Source: Steroidobacteraceae bacterium
Lineage (GTDB): Bacteria > Pseudomonadota > Gammaproteobacteria > Steroidobacterales > Steroidobacteraceae
Reading direction: 5' to 3'
Assembly: GCA_025458905.1 (NCBI GenBank)
Contig: JALORN010000016.1
Coordinates: 1-64,000, forward strand
DNA length: 64,000 bases
Shown here: positions 37,723 through 47,092 of the stretch, piece after piece
Numbering within the stretch: position 1 is the stretch's first letter
Layout of the letters: every line of letters begins with the position of its first letter
Made by a program: the position numbers and the translations under genes
The notes under the pieces: model-generated
The model's database searches: none
The model's input: only the letters and a program-made list of their open reading frames with translations
Told to the model about the DNA's origin: nothing

Positions 37723-39138
37723 ATGGCACAAGTCATCAACACCAACGTGATGTCGCTGAACGCGCAGCGCAACCTGTCGACTTCCGGCAGCGCGCTCGCG
37801 ACCTCCCTGCAGCGACTGTCGTCCGGCCTGCGCATCAACAGCGCCAAGGACGACGCCGCCGGCCTCGCGATCAGCGAGCGCTTCACCTCGCAGATCCGTG
37901 GCCTCAACCAGGCCGTGCGCAACGCGTCGGACGGCATCTCGCTGTCGCAGACGGCCGAGGGCGCCCTGGCCTCGATCGGCAACAACCTGCAGCGCATGCG
38001 CGAGCTGTCGGTGCAGTCGGCCAACTCGACCAACAGCGCCTCGGACCGCGCCGCCCTCCAGCAGGAGGTGGCGCAGCTCGCCGCCGAGATCGACCGCGTC
38101 GCCACCCAGACGCAGTTCAACGGCCTGAACCTGCTCGACGGCAGCTTCTCGGCCCAGCAGTTCCAGGTCGGCGCGAACGCGGGGCAGACGATCACGATCG
38201 CCTCGATCAACAGCGCCCGCACCAGCGCGCTCGGCCAGTTCCAGGGCTTCCAGCTGACGAACCAGAGCATCGGCACCGCCTCCGACACGGCCGCGGCCAA
38301 GAGCGTGACCATCGGCGGCACGACGACCTCGCTCGGCACGATCGCGAACGACGCCAAGGCGCTCGCCGCGGCGATCAACTCGTCGGGCGTCGCCGGGCTC
38401 AGCGCCACGGCGAACGCGACCACGGTCGCGGCCGGCACCTCGGCCGACAATGCCACGGCGAGCGGCAGCGCCACGGTCACCGTCAACGGCGTCGCGATCG
38501 CGGTCGCCGGGGTCGACGGCGCCCTCGGGCAGAACCGCACCAACGTGGTCACCGCGCTCAACGCGCAGTCCTCCGTGACGGGCGTGGTGGCGACCGACAC
38601 CGGTTCGGGCGTCAGCCTGACCGCGGCGGACGGCCGCAACATCACGGTGGCGTACGCCGCCGGCGCCTTCACCGGCTCGACGGTCGCGGACTTCGGCCTG
38701 GCCGCCGCGGCGACGACCGGCGCGACGATCAACGTGACGTACAAGGCCCCGGCCGGCGTCACCGGCAGCGTGACCTGGACGGGTGCGTTCAACCCCGGCC
38801 CGAACGCGATCGCCGCCACCGGCACGGCGATGTCGGCGGTCGACATCTCGACCCTCGGCGGGGCGAACGCGGCGCTGACCGCGATCGACGCCGCGCTGAC
38901 GACGGTCAACTCGACCCGCGCCCAGCTCGGTGCGATCCAGAACCGCTTCGAGTCGACGATCTCGAACCTGCAGACGACCTCCGAGAACCTCTCGGCGTCG
39001 CGCTCGCGGATCCAGGACGCCGACTTCGCCGAGGAGACCGCGCTGCTCACCCGGGCGCAGATCCTGCAGCAGGCGGGCACGGCCATCCTGTCCCAGGCCA
39101 ACTCGGTCCCGCAGAACGTGCTGACGCTGCTGCGATGA
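37723..39138 (+). CDS. fliC: Flagellin
   Basis: The 471-residue filament protein has conserved D0/D1 ends: AQVINTNVMSLNAQRNL, LSSGLRINSAKDDAAGLAIS and GISLSQTAEGALASIGNNL at the start; LGAIQNRFESTISNLQ, DADFAEETALLTRAQILQQAG and the terminal LTLLR at the end. The middle (about residues 180-380) is a Thr/Ala/Val-rich D2/D3 insert. It is the only flagellin in the window. AGGAG lies upstream, transcription comes from a FliA promoter, and a hairpin follows. Confidence 0.98.
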   Translation: MAQVINTNVMSLNAQRNLSTSGSALATSLQRLSSGLRINSAKDDAAGLAISERFTSQIRGLNQAVRNASDGISLSQTAEGALASIGNNLQRMRELSVQSANSTNSASDRAALQQEVAQLAAEIDRVATQTQFNGLNLLDGSFSAQQFQVGANAGQTITIASINSARTSALGQFQGFQLTNQSIGTASDTAAAKSVTIGGTTTSLGTIANDAKALAAAINSSGVAGLSATANATTVAAGTSADNATASGSATVTVNGVAIAVAGVDGALGQNRTNVVTALNAQSSVTGVVATDTGSGVSLTAADGRNITVAYAAGAFTGSTVADFGLAAAATTGATINVTYKAPAGVTGSVTWTGAFNPGPNAIAATGTAMSAVDISTLGGANAALTAIDAALTTVNSTRAQLGAIQNRFESTISNLQTTSENLSASRSRIQDADFAEETALLTRAQILQQAGTAILSQANSVPQNVLTLLR

Positions 39139-39188
39139 TCGGACGGGGGCAATGAGGACGACGCCTTCACCGGCGGTGTCACAGGGCG

Positions 39189-39214
39189 ACGGCGGTCCCG
39201 CGAGGGGCCGCCGT
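39189..39214 (+). terminator. Hairpin after fliC
   Basis: ACGGCGGTCCC (39189-39199) and GGGGCCGCCGT (39204-39214) form an 11-bp stem with one G-T pair and a 4-nt loop, 50 nt after the fliC stop. There is no long T tract. It may end or stabilise the abundant flagellin mRNA. Confidence 0.5.
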
Positions 39215-39244
39215 ACGCCCGTTGTTGCGCGAGGAGACTGAAGC

Positions 39245-39628
39245 ATGAGCCTCACAGCGATCGACCGCGCGATCAACGTCGCGACCGCCGTCCCGGCGGT
39301 CCAGCCGGTGGTGGCGCCCGCTGCCCAGCGCGCCCCGGAAGTGATGCTGAAGGGCACGGCCGTCCCCGGGGTGGCCCAGGCCGACACGCTCGACACGGCC
39401 TCGCTCGAGAAGGCCGCGGCGAGGATGGAGGAGTACGCGCGCAGCGCCGGGCGGAGCCTCCAGTTCCGGGTCGACCAGGACAGCGGCCGGGTGGTCGTGA
39501 GCGTGCGCGACCTGTCGACCGGCGAGCTGATCCGGCAGATCCCGAGCGAAGCCGCGCTGCGCATCGCCCAGGACCTCGGTTCTGGCGAGCCCGGCGCGTC
39601 GAGCCTGATCATCGACGGGCTGGCCTGA
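39245..39628 (+). CDS. flaG: FlaG family protein
   Basis: The 127-residue protein has a disordered N-terminal half and the FlaG domain at the end (LQFRVDQDSGRVVVSVRDL with IRQIPSEAALRIAQDL). FlaG proteins influence filament length in polar flagellates, and the mechanism is not well understood. It lies between fliC and fliD, as in Pseudomonas and Vibrio, 5 nt before fliD. Confidence 0.9.
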   Translation: MSLTAIDRAINVATAVPAVQPVVAPAAQRAPEVMLKGTAVPGVAQADTLDTASLEKAAARMEEYARSAGRSLQFRVDQDSGRVVVSVRDLSTGELIRQIPSEAALRIAQDLGSGEPGASSLIIDGLA

Positions 39629-39632
39629 AGCG

Positions 39633-41006
39633 ATGACCGGTCTCACTTCGAGCGGCATCGGCTCGGGCATCGACATCGACGGCCTGGTGCGCCAGCTGGT
39701 CGCCGCCGAGCGCGCGCCACAGGCGCAGCGCCTGCAGCGGGCCGGCAGTCGCGTCACCACCCAGCTCTCGGCACTCGGCACCTTGCGGGGGGCGCTGTCG
39801 ACCCTGCAGGGTTCGGTGTCCGGCCTGAAGACTGCCAGCACGTTCCAGGGCAGGCGTGCCGACGCCTCCGACAAGTCGATCTTCACGGCCAGCGCCACCA
39901 CCAGCGCGGCCACCGGCAGCTACTCGGTGGAGGTCCGCCAGCTCGCCTCGGCGCAGAAGCTGGCGACGGCGCCGTATCCCGCCGGCGCCACGGCCGTGAT
40001 CGGCACGGGCACGCTGACGATGACCGCGGGCGGCAAGGTGATCAACGTGACGATCGGCGAGTCCGCGAACACGCTCGCGGGCATCCGCGATGCGATCAAC
40101 GCGGCGCCCGACAACGACAAGGTCCAGGCGACCTTGATCACGGCCGTCGACGGCGCGCGCCTGGTGCTCACCTCGCGCCAGTCGGGCATCGCCAACTCGA
40201 TCCAGGTCACTGCGGCGGGCGGCGACGGGGGCCTCGCAGCGCTCGCCTACCAGCCCGGCGTGACGACCAACCTCACCCAGATCGCCCCCGCCCAGGACGC
40301 CGAGGTGCAGATCGAGGGATTCACCGTCAGGAGCCCGACCAACACGGTCGCCAATGCGATGGACGGCGTGACGCTCAACCTGCTGCAGGCGAAGCCCGGC
40401 ACGACCTACCAGCTCGCCGTCGGCACGGACGAGTCACAGACCCGGGAGCGGATCCGCAAGTTCGTCACCGACCTCAACACGGCGCTCGGGGCACTGGCCA
40501 AGCTGCGCTCCTACGACCCTGACACGAAGGCAGCGGGGCCGCTGCTCGGCGACTCGCTGCTGCGCGGCATCGAGGAGAGCATCCGCCGGCAGTTGCAGGC
40601 CCCGTCGCCGTCGGCGAACCCGCCCTACGACACGCTCAACTCGGTCGGCATCCGCATCGGCGCCGATGGCACCTACAGCATCGACGAGACGCGGCTGACG
40701 GCGGCACTGACGGCCGACTTCGACGGGGTGGGGCGACTGTTCGGAGGGACCGACGGCGTCGCCACACGCGTCTGGGACGTGCTCGAGCGCGCCTTGCGCG
40801 CCGACGGGCAGGTGGCCGCGCGCACCACCAGCCTGCAGGCGACGCAGCGCACGCTGGCGCGCGACACCGAGGCGCTGGACGTGCGCATGCAGTCGGTCGA
40901 GCGCCGCTATCGCGAGCAGTTCATCGCGATGGACAAGCTGCTCGCCGGCCTGCAGAGCACCAGCAGCTACCTCGCGCAGAACCTGTCGAGGGCCAACCCC
41001 GGCTGA
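39633..41006 (+). CDS. fliD: Filament cap protein FliD
   Basis: The 457-residue protein (HAP2) caps the filament and inserts flagellin subunits. It starts SSGIGSGIDIDGLVRQLVAAE and contains the FliD_N and FliD_C regions (VNVTIGESANTLAGIRDAIN-like, YDTLNSVGIRIGADGTYSID). The C-terminus ends MDKLLAGLQSTSSYLAQNL. It is co-transcribed with flaG. Confidence 0.95.
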   Translation: MTGLTSSGIGSGIDIDGLVRQLVAAERAPQAQRLQRAGSRVTTQLSALGTLRGALSTLQGSVSGLKTASTFQGRRADASDKSIFTASATTSAATGSYSVEVRQLASAQKLATAPYPAGATAVIGTGTLTMTAGGKVINVTIGESANTLAGIRDAINAAPDNDKVQATLITAVDGARLVLTSRQSGIANSIQVTAAGGDGGLAALAYQPGVTTNLTQIAPAQDAEVQIEGFTVRSPTNTVANAMDGVTLNLLQAKPGTTYQLAVGTDESQTRERIRKFVTDLNTALGALAKLRSYDPDTKAAGPLLGDSLLRGIEESIRRQLQAPSPSANPPYDTLNSVGIRIGADGTYSIDETRLTAALTADFDGVGRLFGGTDGVATRVWDVLERALRADGQVAARTTSLQATQRTLARDTEALDVRMQSVERRYREQFIAMDKLLAGLQSTSSYLAQNLSRANPG

Positions 41007-41074
41007 TGCGCCGCCCGGTGCCTGGCGCCGGCGCGGCCGCGGCCACCCCGCACCCGCTGCATCGCCGCGCCGCC

Positions 41075-41100
41075 TCAAGTCGGCGCACGCAGGGCCGTTA
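41075..41100 (+). promoter_or_regulatory. Sigma-28 (FliA) promoter of fliS
   Basis: TCAAG (41075-41079), 14 nt, GCCGTTA (41094-41100) matches FliA consensus except one base. It lies 38 nt before the fliS ATG and gives the chaperone genes their own late promoter. Confidence 0.75.
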
Positions 41101-41137
41101 AACCCGGTGTCAGCACAAGACACTGCGGAGCCCTGCA

Positions 41138-41554
41138 ATGACCGCCACATCGCGAGCCTCCATGCTCGCCGCGTACCAGATGGTCGCGACCCACGGCAGC
41201 GTGACCGAGGCCGACCCTCACCGGCTCATCGTGATGCTGATGGACGGCGCCCTGTCGCGCATCGCGCAGGCCCGGGGCTGCATGGAGCGCAAGGCGACCG
41301 CCGAGAAGAGCCTGCACCTGCAGCGTGCGATCGCGATCGTCGACGAGCTGCGCTGCAGCCTCGACCTGAGCCAGGGCGAGCTCGCGCAGAACCTGGACAG
41401 CCTCTACGACTTCATGTCGCGGCAGCTGCTGCAGGCGCACGTCTCCGACCGGCTCGAGCTGCTCGACCGCACCGCCTCGCTGCTGCAGGAGATCCGCGGC
41501 GCCTGGATCGCGCTGCCGCCCGAGGCGCGGGCACTGCGCAAGGTGCCACGGTGA
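41138..41554 (+). CDS. fliS: Flagellin export chaperone FliS
   Basis: The 138-residue helical protein binds the flagellin C-terminus and keeps it unpolymerised until export. Diagnostic segments are MLAAYQMVATHGSVTEADPH, RLIVMLMDGALSRIAQARG and LDLSQGELAQNLDSLYDFM. CGGAG lies 7 nt before ATG 41138. It overlaps the next gene by 4 nt. Confidence 0.95.
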   Translation: MTATSRASMLAAYQMVATHGSVTEADPHRLIVMLMDGALSRIAQARGCMERKATAEKSLHLQRAIAIVDELRCSLDLSQGELAQNLDSLYDFMSRQLLQAHVSDRLELLDRTASLLQEIRGAWIALPPEARALRKVPR

Positions 41555-41838
41555 TCGGCGCCGTGCCGCGCCGGCGCCACATGACCTCCAGCCGCCAGCG
41601 CCGGCTCGCCGAGGCGGTGGTCGCGATGACCGGGCGCCTGGTGGGCCTCGCGATGGAGCAGCACTGGGCGGCCGTGCCGCAGGTACTGCGCGAGCGGCGC
41701 GGGCTGCTCGACGACCTGGAGCGCGAGCCGCGCCACGGCGCCCACCAGGCGAGCTGCGTCGCGGCGCTGCGCAGCGCCGTCGCCGAGTCCGAGCGGGTGC
41801 TCGCCCAGCTGAAGCGTTCCCCCGGCGCGCCGTCGTGA
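41551..41838 (+). CDS. Small FliT-like flagellar protein
   Basis: This 95-residue, Arg/Leu-rich helical protein occupies the position of fliT, directly after fliS with a GTGA overlap, and has the length and helix pattern of FliT-type chaperones (MTGRLVGLAMEQHWAAVPQVL, RERRGLLDDLERE). Sequence similarity to enteric FliT, the FliD chaperone, is weak, so the call rests mainly on context. GTG 41551 has AAGG 8 nt upstream; ATG 41581 has none. Confidence 0.55.
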   Translation: MIGAVPRRRHMTSSRQRRLAEAVVAMTGRLVGLAMEQHWAAVPQVLRERRGLLDDLEREPRHGAHQASCVAALRSAVAESERVLAQLKRSPGAPS

Positions 41839-42404
41839 ACGCCACCGGCGACACCGTCATCCTGCACCACGAGCTCGCCTACGCGGACGTGCTGCCGGTC
41901 GCGTTCCGGGCGCTGCAGGGGCCGCTGGATGCGGTCCAGGCCAGCGCGATCGGCGAGCGCAACCTGCGGATGCTGCTCGCGTGTGCGGCCCTCGACGAGC
42001 ACGGCAAGCACGACAAGGCCGCCGACGACACGCCGAACGGGGCCGACATCCAGCGGATCGACCTCAAGGTCAACCTGCTGCTCGACATGGTGGGCGCGCT
42101 GCTCGCCGCGAGCCAGTCGCGGCCACCGGCCGTTCCGGCACGCTTCAATCCGCACGGCATCGTCTGGGAGTCCGCCGGCGCGGTGCCCGCGTCCGGCGCG
42201 CACGGACTGGTCGAGATCCACCTGAAGGATTGCCTGGTGCATCCCGTGGCCCTGGAGGGGACGGTGGCCGAGGGCCCTGCGGACCGTCACGTGCACGTGC
42301 GCTTCGACCCCTTGCCCGACCCGGTGGCGGACCAGCTGGAGCGGCTGGTGTTCCGCAGGCACCGTCGCCAGGTGGCTGGCGGACGCACGCAACGCAGGGC
42401 CTGA
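41835..42404 (+). CDS. PilZ-domain-like protein in flagellar cluster
   Basis: The 189-residue protein overlaps the fliT-like gene by 4 nt. It has a helical N-terminal region (GERNLRMLLACAALDEHG, ADIQRIDLKVNLLLDMVGALL) and a C-terminal beta-rich region (ARFNPHGIVWESAG, GLVEIHLKD, HVHVRFDPLPDPVADQLERL) as in PilZ proteins found after fliS in xanthomonads and related bacteria. The canonical c-di-GMP motifs (RxxxR and DxSxxG) are not evident, so nucleotide binding is doubtful. It might link c-di-GMP or surface signals to flagellar assembly. Confidence 0.6.
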   Translation: MNATGDTVILHHELAYADVLPVAFRALQGPLDAVQASAIGERNLRMLLACAALDEHGKHDKAADDTPNGADIQRIDLKVNLLLDMVGALLAASQSRPPAVPARFNPHGIVWESAGAVPASGAHGLVEIHLKDCLVHPVALEGTVAEGPADRHVHVRFDPLPDPVADQLERLVFRRHRRQVAGGRTQRRA

Positions 42405-42405
42405 G

Positions 42406-42438
42406 GGAATCCCCTAGGGCTCGGGAAAACCCCTAGGA
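42406..42438 (+). repeat. Tandem near-direct repeat with CCCCTAGG cores upstream of fleQ-like gene
   Basis: GGGAATCCCCTAGG (42406-42419) and GGGAAAACCCCTAGG (42424-42438) repeat 18-19 nt apart, starting 2 nt after the PilZ-like stop. A third CTAG occurs at 42457. CTAG is normally rare in high-GC proteobacterial DNA, so this looks like an operator or promoter region for the master activator gene. Confidence 0.6.
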
Positions 42439-42587
42439 ATCAGGGCGCGGCGCAACTAGTGGCAACCCCGATTCGCCGCGAAGTGTGATCCGTTCTTCAT
42501 CGTGCGGCGGATGAATGCCGCGGCGGCGCACGTCCGCTGCTTGCACGACCCAACAGAATCGTTCCCACGAGACGAGGAACGAGACCC

Positions 42588-43871
42588 GTGACGACCGTTG
42601 CCGCTTCTGCCATCGACCGACCCGAGACCCCGCCGCGCGCCGACAGCCGCGCGCGCCTGCCGACCGGCCGCTCCGCGGCGATCCGCGAGGTGCTGCACCT
42701 CGTGCAGCAGGTGGCCGCGCACGACTCGAGCGTCCTGGTGCTCGGTGAGTCCGGCACCGGCAAGGAGGTCGTGGCGCGCGCCATCCACGACTCGAGCCGC
42801 CGCCGCAACGCACCGTTCGTCGCCGTGAACTGCGGTGCGATCCCGGCCGACCTGCTGGAGAGCGAACTGTTCGGCCACGAGAAAGGGTCCTTCACCGGCG
42901 CCTACTCGACGCGCAAGGGCCGGTTCGAGATCGCCGAGGGGGGCACGCTGTTCCTCGACGAGATCGGCGACATGAGCCTGCCGATGCAGGTCAAGCTGCT
43001 GCGGGTGCTGCAGGAACGCGTCTTCGAGCGGGTCGGCAACCACCAGCCGATCTGCTGCAACGTCCGCATCATCGCCGCGACGCACCGCAACCTCGACGAG
43101 GCGATCCTTGGCGGCCAGTTCCGGGGCGACCTCTTCTACCGCCTCAACGTGTTCCCGATCGAGATGCCGAGCCTGCGCGAGCGCCTCGACGACCTGGACC
43201 AGCTGATCGCGGAGTTCGTCGAGCAGAACCGCGAGGCCGGGCGCGAGCCCATCGTGCTGACACCGGCGGCGATGAGCGTCCTGCGCCACCACGCCTGGCC
43301 GGGCAACGTCCGCGAGCTGGCGAACCTCGTGGAGCGGCTGAGCATCCTGCACGGCGGTCGCGTGGTCGACGTCGGCCAGCTCCCGCCGCGCTACCGGCCG
43401 GCGGCGCTGCTCGAGGAACTCGCGCTGCCATCGCCGCTCGCCGCACTGCCCGTCACGCTGCCCGTGGCGGATCCGGCGGCCGCACCGCTCCTCGAGCCGC
43501 GCTACGGGTCGCTGCGCGAGGCCTTCCCCGACGCGATGCCGCGCGGTGTCACCGCGGGCGCCGGGGTAGAGGCCGAGTCCTGCCCCGACGGGACGGGCAT
43601 GGAGCTCGATCCCGAGGCGACGCTGGCGCTGCTCGACGACCGGCTCCCGCGCGAGGCGTGCGCGGGCGACCTCGTGGACCTGCCGGCCGAGGGCATCGAC
43701 CTGCGCGCCCACCTGTTCGCGATCGAGCACCGGCTGATCAGCCAGGCGATGCAGCGCTCCGGTGGCACGGTCGCGCAGGCGGCGCGGCTGCTGGGCCTGC
43801 GTCGCACCACGCTGGTCGAGAAGCTGCGCAAGTTCGGCATCGGCGGCAGCGAGGCGCTGTCGGAAGCTTGA
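42588..43871 (+). CDS. Sigma-54-dependent activator, FleQ/FlrA-like, lacking the N-terminal domain
   Basis: The 427-residue protein has an AAA+ sigma-54 interaction domain from about residue 26 and a Fis-type helix-turn-helix at the C-terminus ([22 protein letters not shown]). Walker A GESGTGKE is near residue 53, the sigma-54 contact loop reads GSFTGA near residue 100, and Walker B is [10 protein letters not shown] linker of about 100 residues separates AAA+ and HTH. The N-terminal FleQ regulatory domain is absent: only about 26 residues precede the AAA+ core. GTG 42588 has GAGG 10 nt upstream. By position it is the candidate flagellar master activator. Confidence 0.85.
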   Translation: MTTVAASAIDRPETPPRADSRARLPTGRSAAIREVLHLVQQVAAHDSSVLVLGESGTGKEVVARAIHDSSRRRNAPFVAVNCGAIPADLLESELFGHEKGSFTGAYSTRKGRFEIAEGGTLFLDEIGDMSLPMQVKLLRVLQERVFERVGNHQPICCNVRIIAATHRNLDEAILGGQFRGDLFYRLNVFPIEMPSLRERLDDLDQLIAEFVEQNREAGREPIVLTPAAMSVLRHHAWPGNVRELANLVERLSILHGGRVVDVGQLPPRYRPAALLEELALPSPLAALPVTLPVADPAAAPLLEPRYGSLREAFPDAMPRGVTAGAGVEAESCPDGTGMELDPEATLALLDDRLPREACAGDLVDLPAEGIDLRAHLFAIEHRLISQAMQRSGGTVAQAARLLGLRRTTLVEKLRKFGIGGSEALSEA

Positions 43872-43896
43872 CGCCGCCGGCGCGCCGCCGCCGTCC

Positions 43897-43913
43897 TGCG
43901 TGACGCAGTTCGC
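43897..43913 (+). promoter_or_regulatory. Candidate flagellar activator box upstream of fleR-like gene
   Basis: TGCGTGACGCAGTTCGC begins with the perfect 11-bp palindrome TGCGT-G-ACGCA (43897-43907). Its centre is about 59 bp before the predicted transcript start, the same distance as the box upstream of fliM. Confidence 0.65.
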
Positions 43914-43934
43914 GTCCCGCGGCAAGGAAAGGGC

Positions 43935-43950
43935 CGGCATGCTTCTTGCT
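43935..43950 (+). promoter_or_regulatory. Sigma-54 promoter of fleR-like gene and fliEFGHIJK
   Basis: CGGCATG, CTTC, TTGCT (GG 43936-43937, GC 43948-43949, 10 nt apart) fits sigma-54 consensus with one change in the -24 block. The predicted start is about 43961. Confidence 0.8.
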
Positions 43951-43953
43951 CCT

Positions 43954-43988
43954 CTCTGGTCCGGGCGTCCCTGCGGTGGGGACCGGAG
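43954..43988 (+). other. Hairpin enclosing the ribosome site of the fleR-like mRNA
   Basis: CTCTGGTCC (43954-43962) pairs with GGACCGGAG (43980-43988), with one T-G pair. GGAG at 43985-43988 is the only ribosome site for ATG 43997 and lies in the 3' arm. The 5' arm straddles the predicted transcript start, so folding depends on the exact start site. Confidence 0.4.
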
Positions 43989-43996
43989 ACCGAGAG

Positions 43997-45007
<1,011 letters not shown>

Positions 45008-45021
45008 GCGGAGCGGCGCCC

Positions 45022-45363
45022 ATGAGCCAGATGGAGATCGACCGGGTGCTCGCGCAGATCCGCACGATCCGCTCGGAGGCGGGCGGGGCGCTCGGTGCCC
45101 TCGGGCGGCCGCAGGAGCCGGGCGAGGGTGCGAGCGCGGCGGTCAGCTTCGCGGCGGTGCTGCGCAGCGGGCTCGACCAGGTGAACGCCGCGCAGCAGGG
45201 CGCACGCCGCGCGGCCACCGACTTCGAGCTCGGGAAGCCGGGCGTCGACCTGCCTCAGGTGATGCTCGAGATGCAGAAGGCGAGCGTGTCGTTCCGCGCG
45301 GCCGTCGAGGTGCGCAACAAGCTCGTCGGCGCCTACCAGGAAATCATGAACATGCCGGTGTGA
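45022..45363 (+). CDS. fliE: Flagellar hook-basal body protein FliE
   Basis: The 113-residue protein joins MS ring to rod and is the first substrate of flagellar export. The conserved end is LPQVMLEMQKASVSFRAAVE with VRNKLVGAYQEIMNMPV. It lies 14 nt after the fleR-like gene. Confidence 0.95.
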   Translation: MSQMEIDRVLAQIRTIRSEAGGALGALGRPQEPGEGASAAVSFAAVLRSGLDQVNAAQQGARRAATDFELGKPGVDLPQVMLEMQKASVSFRAAVEVRNKLVGAYQEIMNMPV

Positions 45364-45403
45364 CGCTGCCGTCCGCCGTGCCCTTGGCTGAATGGAGAAC
45401 GTG

Positions 45404-47092
45404 ATGGCCGAAGCTGCTGCAGCTCCGGGAATCGTCAAGCTCAACGCGGGACTGCGCCCGCTGCTGCTGCTGGTCGGCATCGCTGCCGCGGTGGCCGCGG
45501 GTGTCGGCGTGGTCCTCTGGGCGCAGGGCCCGACCTACAACCTGCTGTACGGCGACCTCTCGGGCGAGGACGCGGCCGCCGTCACCCAGGCGCTGACCGG
45601 CGCCGGCATCCCCTACCGCCTGGAGAACGGGACCGGCGCGATCTCGGTTCCCGTGGAGCGCCTGAGCGACGCACGGCTGTTGCTGGCGGGCCAGGGTCTG
45701 CCGCAGGAGGGGGGCTTCGCGAGCATGGCGAAGGATCCGGGCTTCGGCGTCTCGCAGTTCATGGAAGGCGCCCGCTACCAGCACGCGCTCGAGTCCGAGC
45801 TGGCGCGCACGATCGCGAGCCTGCAGCAGGTGAGCGCGGCGCGCGTGCACATCGCCACGCCGCGGAACTCCAGCTTCGTGCGCGACCGCATCCCGGCGAG
45901 CGCCAGCGTGTTCGTGCAGTTGCGCCCGGGGCGGACGCTCGCGACCGAACAGGTCACGGCGATCGTCAACCTGGTCGCCTCGAGCGTGCCGGAGCTGGAG
46001 GCCTCCCAGGTCACGGTAGTCGACCAGAAGGGCCGGCTGCTGTCCTCGCCACAGGGCCGGGACGACTTCGCGATCCGCGACCAGCAGCTCGAGTTCGCGC
46101 GGCAGATGGAGGAGGGCTACGCGCAGCGCATCGAGGCGTTGATCTCGCCGCTGGTGGGTGCCGGCCGCGTACGCGCCCAGGTGAGCGCGCAGTTCGACCT
46201 CAGCGCCACCGAGGAGGCGCGGGAGCAGTACCGACCGGAGAGCCAGGTGGTGCGCAGCGAGCAGCTCTCGGAGGAGACCAGCCGCAGCGGCGCGACCGGC
46301 GGGATCCCCGGCGCGCTCACCAACCAGCCACCTGCGGCCGGAGTCGCGCTGCCGCCAGGCGTGCAGCCCGGGGCGACCGGCGCGCCGGCGGCCAATGCCG
46401 CGGCCACGGCCGCGGACGGTAACTCGTCCAAGCAGGCCACGCGCAACTTCGAGATCGACCGGACGGTCGCCTACACCCGCCAGCCCGCGGGCAAGCTGCA
46501 GCGCCTGTCCGTGGCCGTGCTGATCGACAACCTGCGGGTGGTCGGCAAGGACGGCAAGGTCACCGAGACGCCGCTCGCGCCGGAGCAGGTCGAGCGCATC
46601 ACCGCGCTCGTCAAGGATGCGGTCGGATTCGACGAGAAGCGCGGCGACAGCGTCAACGTGGTCAACAGTCCCTGGCGCGGCGAGCCGCTGCCGGATGCCG
46701 ACTCGCTGGTCAGCGTGCCGCTCTGGGAACGACCCTGGGCGCGCGACCTCGCCAAGATCTTCGCGGGACTGATCGTCGCGCTGGTGCTCGTGTTCGCAGT
46801 CCTGAAGCCGCTGCTGCGCCAGCTGACCGGGACGCCCAGGGGCCCGGCGGCGCCGGCCTCCGGCGAGTCGCCGCCGGCGCTCGCCCCGCCGGGGGGCGAC
46901 GAGGCGCGTACCGGTGGACCCGCCGTGGCAGGGACCGCGGGTGCCGAGGCCGGCGCCGCGGCGGCGGCAGCCAGCCCCGGCGCCAGCGCGCTCGCCTACG
47001 AGCAGCAGGTGGCACAGGCGCGGACCGTCGTGGCGCAGGACCCGGCGCGCGTCGCGCAGGTCGTGAAGTCGTGGGTGCAGGCCGATGGCTGA
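45404..47092 (+). CDS. fliF: Flagellar MS-ring protein FliF
   Basis: The 562-residue inner-membrane protein builds the MS ring, which anchors rod and switch. It has an N-terminal membrane helix (LLLLVGIAAAVAAGVGVVLW), the ring-building motifs YNLLYGDLSGEDAAAV and SAASVFVQLRPG-like segments, a second helix near residue 450 (IFAGLIVALVLVFAVLKPLL) and the FliG-binding C-terminus (VVAQDPARVAQVVKSWV). GGAG lies 6 nt before ATG 45404, preferred over ATG 45392. It overlaps fliG by 8 nt. Confidence 0.96.
   Translation: MAEAAAAPGIVKLNAGLRPLLLLVGIAAAVAAGVGVVLWAQGPTYNLLYGDLSGEDAAAVTQALTGAGIPYRLENGTGAISVPVERLSDARLLLAGQGLPQEGGFASMAKDPGFGVSQFMEGARYQHALESELARTIASLQQVSAARVHIATPRNSSFVRDRIPASASVFVQLRPGRTLATEQVTAIVNLVASSVPELEASQVTVVDQKGRLLSSPQGRDDFAIRDQQLEFARQMEEGYAQRIEALISPLVGAGRVRAQVSAQFDLSATEEAREQYRPESQVVRSEQLSEETSRSGATGGIPGALTNQPPAAGVALPPGVQPGATGAPAANAAATAADGNSSKQATRNFEIDRTVAYTRQPAGKLQRLSVAVLIDNLRVVGKDGKVTETPLAPEQVERITALVKDAVGFDEKRGDSVNVVNSPWRGEPLPDADSLVSVPLWERPWARDLAKIFAGLIVALVLVFAVLKPLLRQLTGTPRGPAAPASGESPPALAPPGGDEARTGGPAVAGTAGAEAGAAAAAASPGASALAYEQQVAQARTVVAQDPARVAQVVKSWVQADG

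Noticed and set aside
42484-42499. CRP/Vfr-like site TGTGATCC upstream of the fleQ-like gene
   Set aside because: Only one half-site fits; the second half (TTCA) does not match TCACA.
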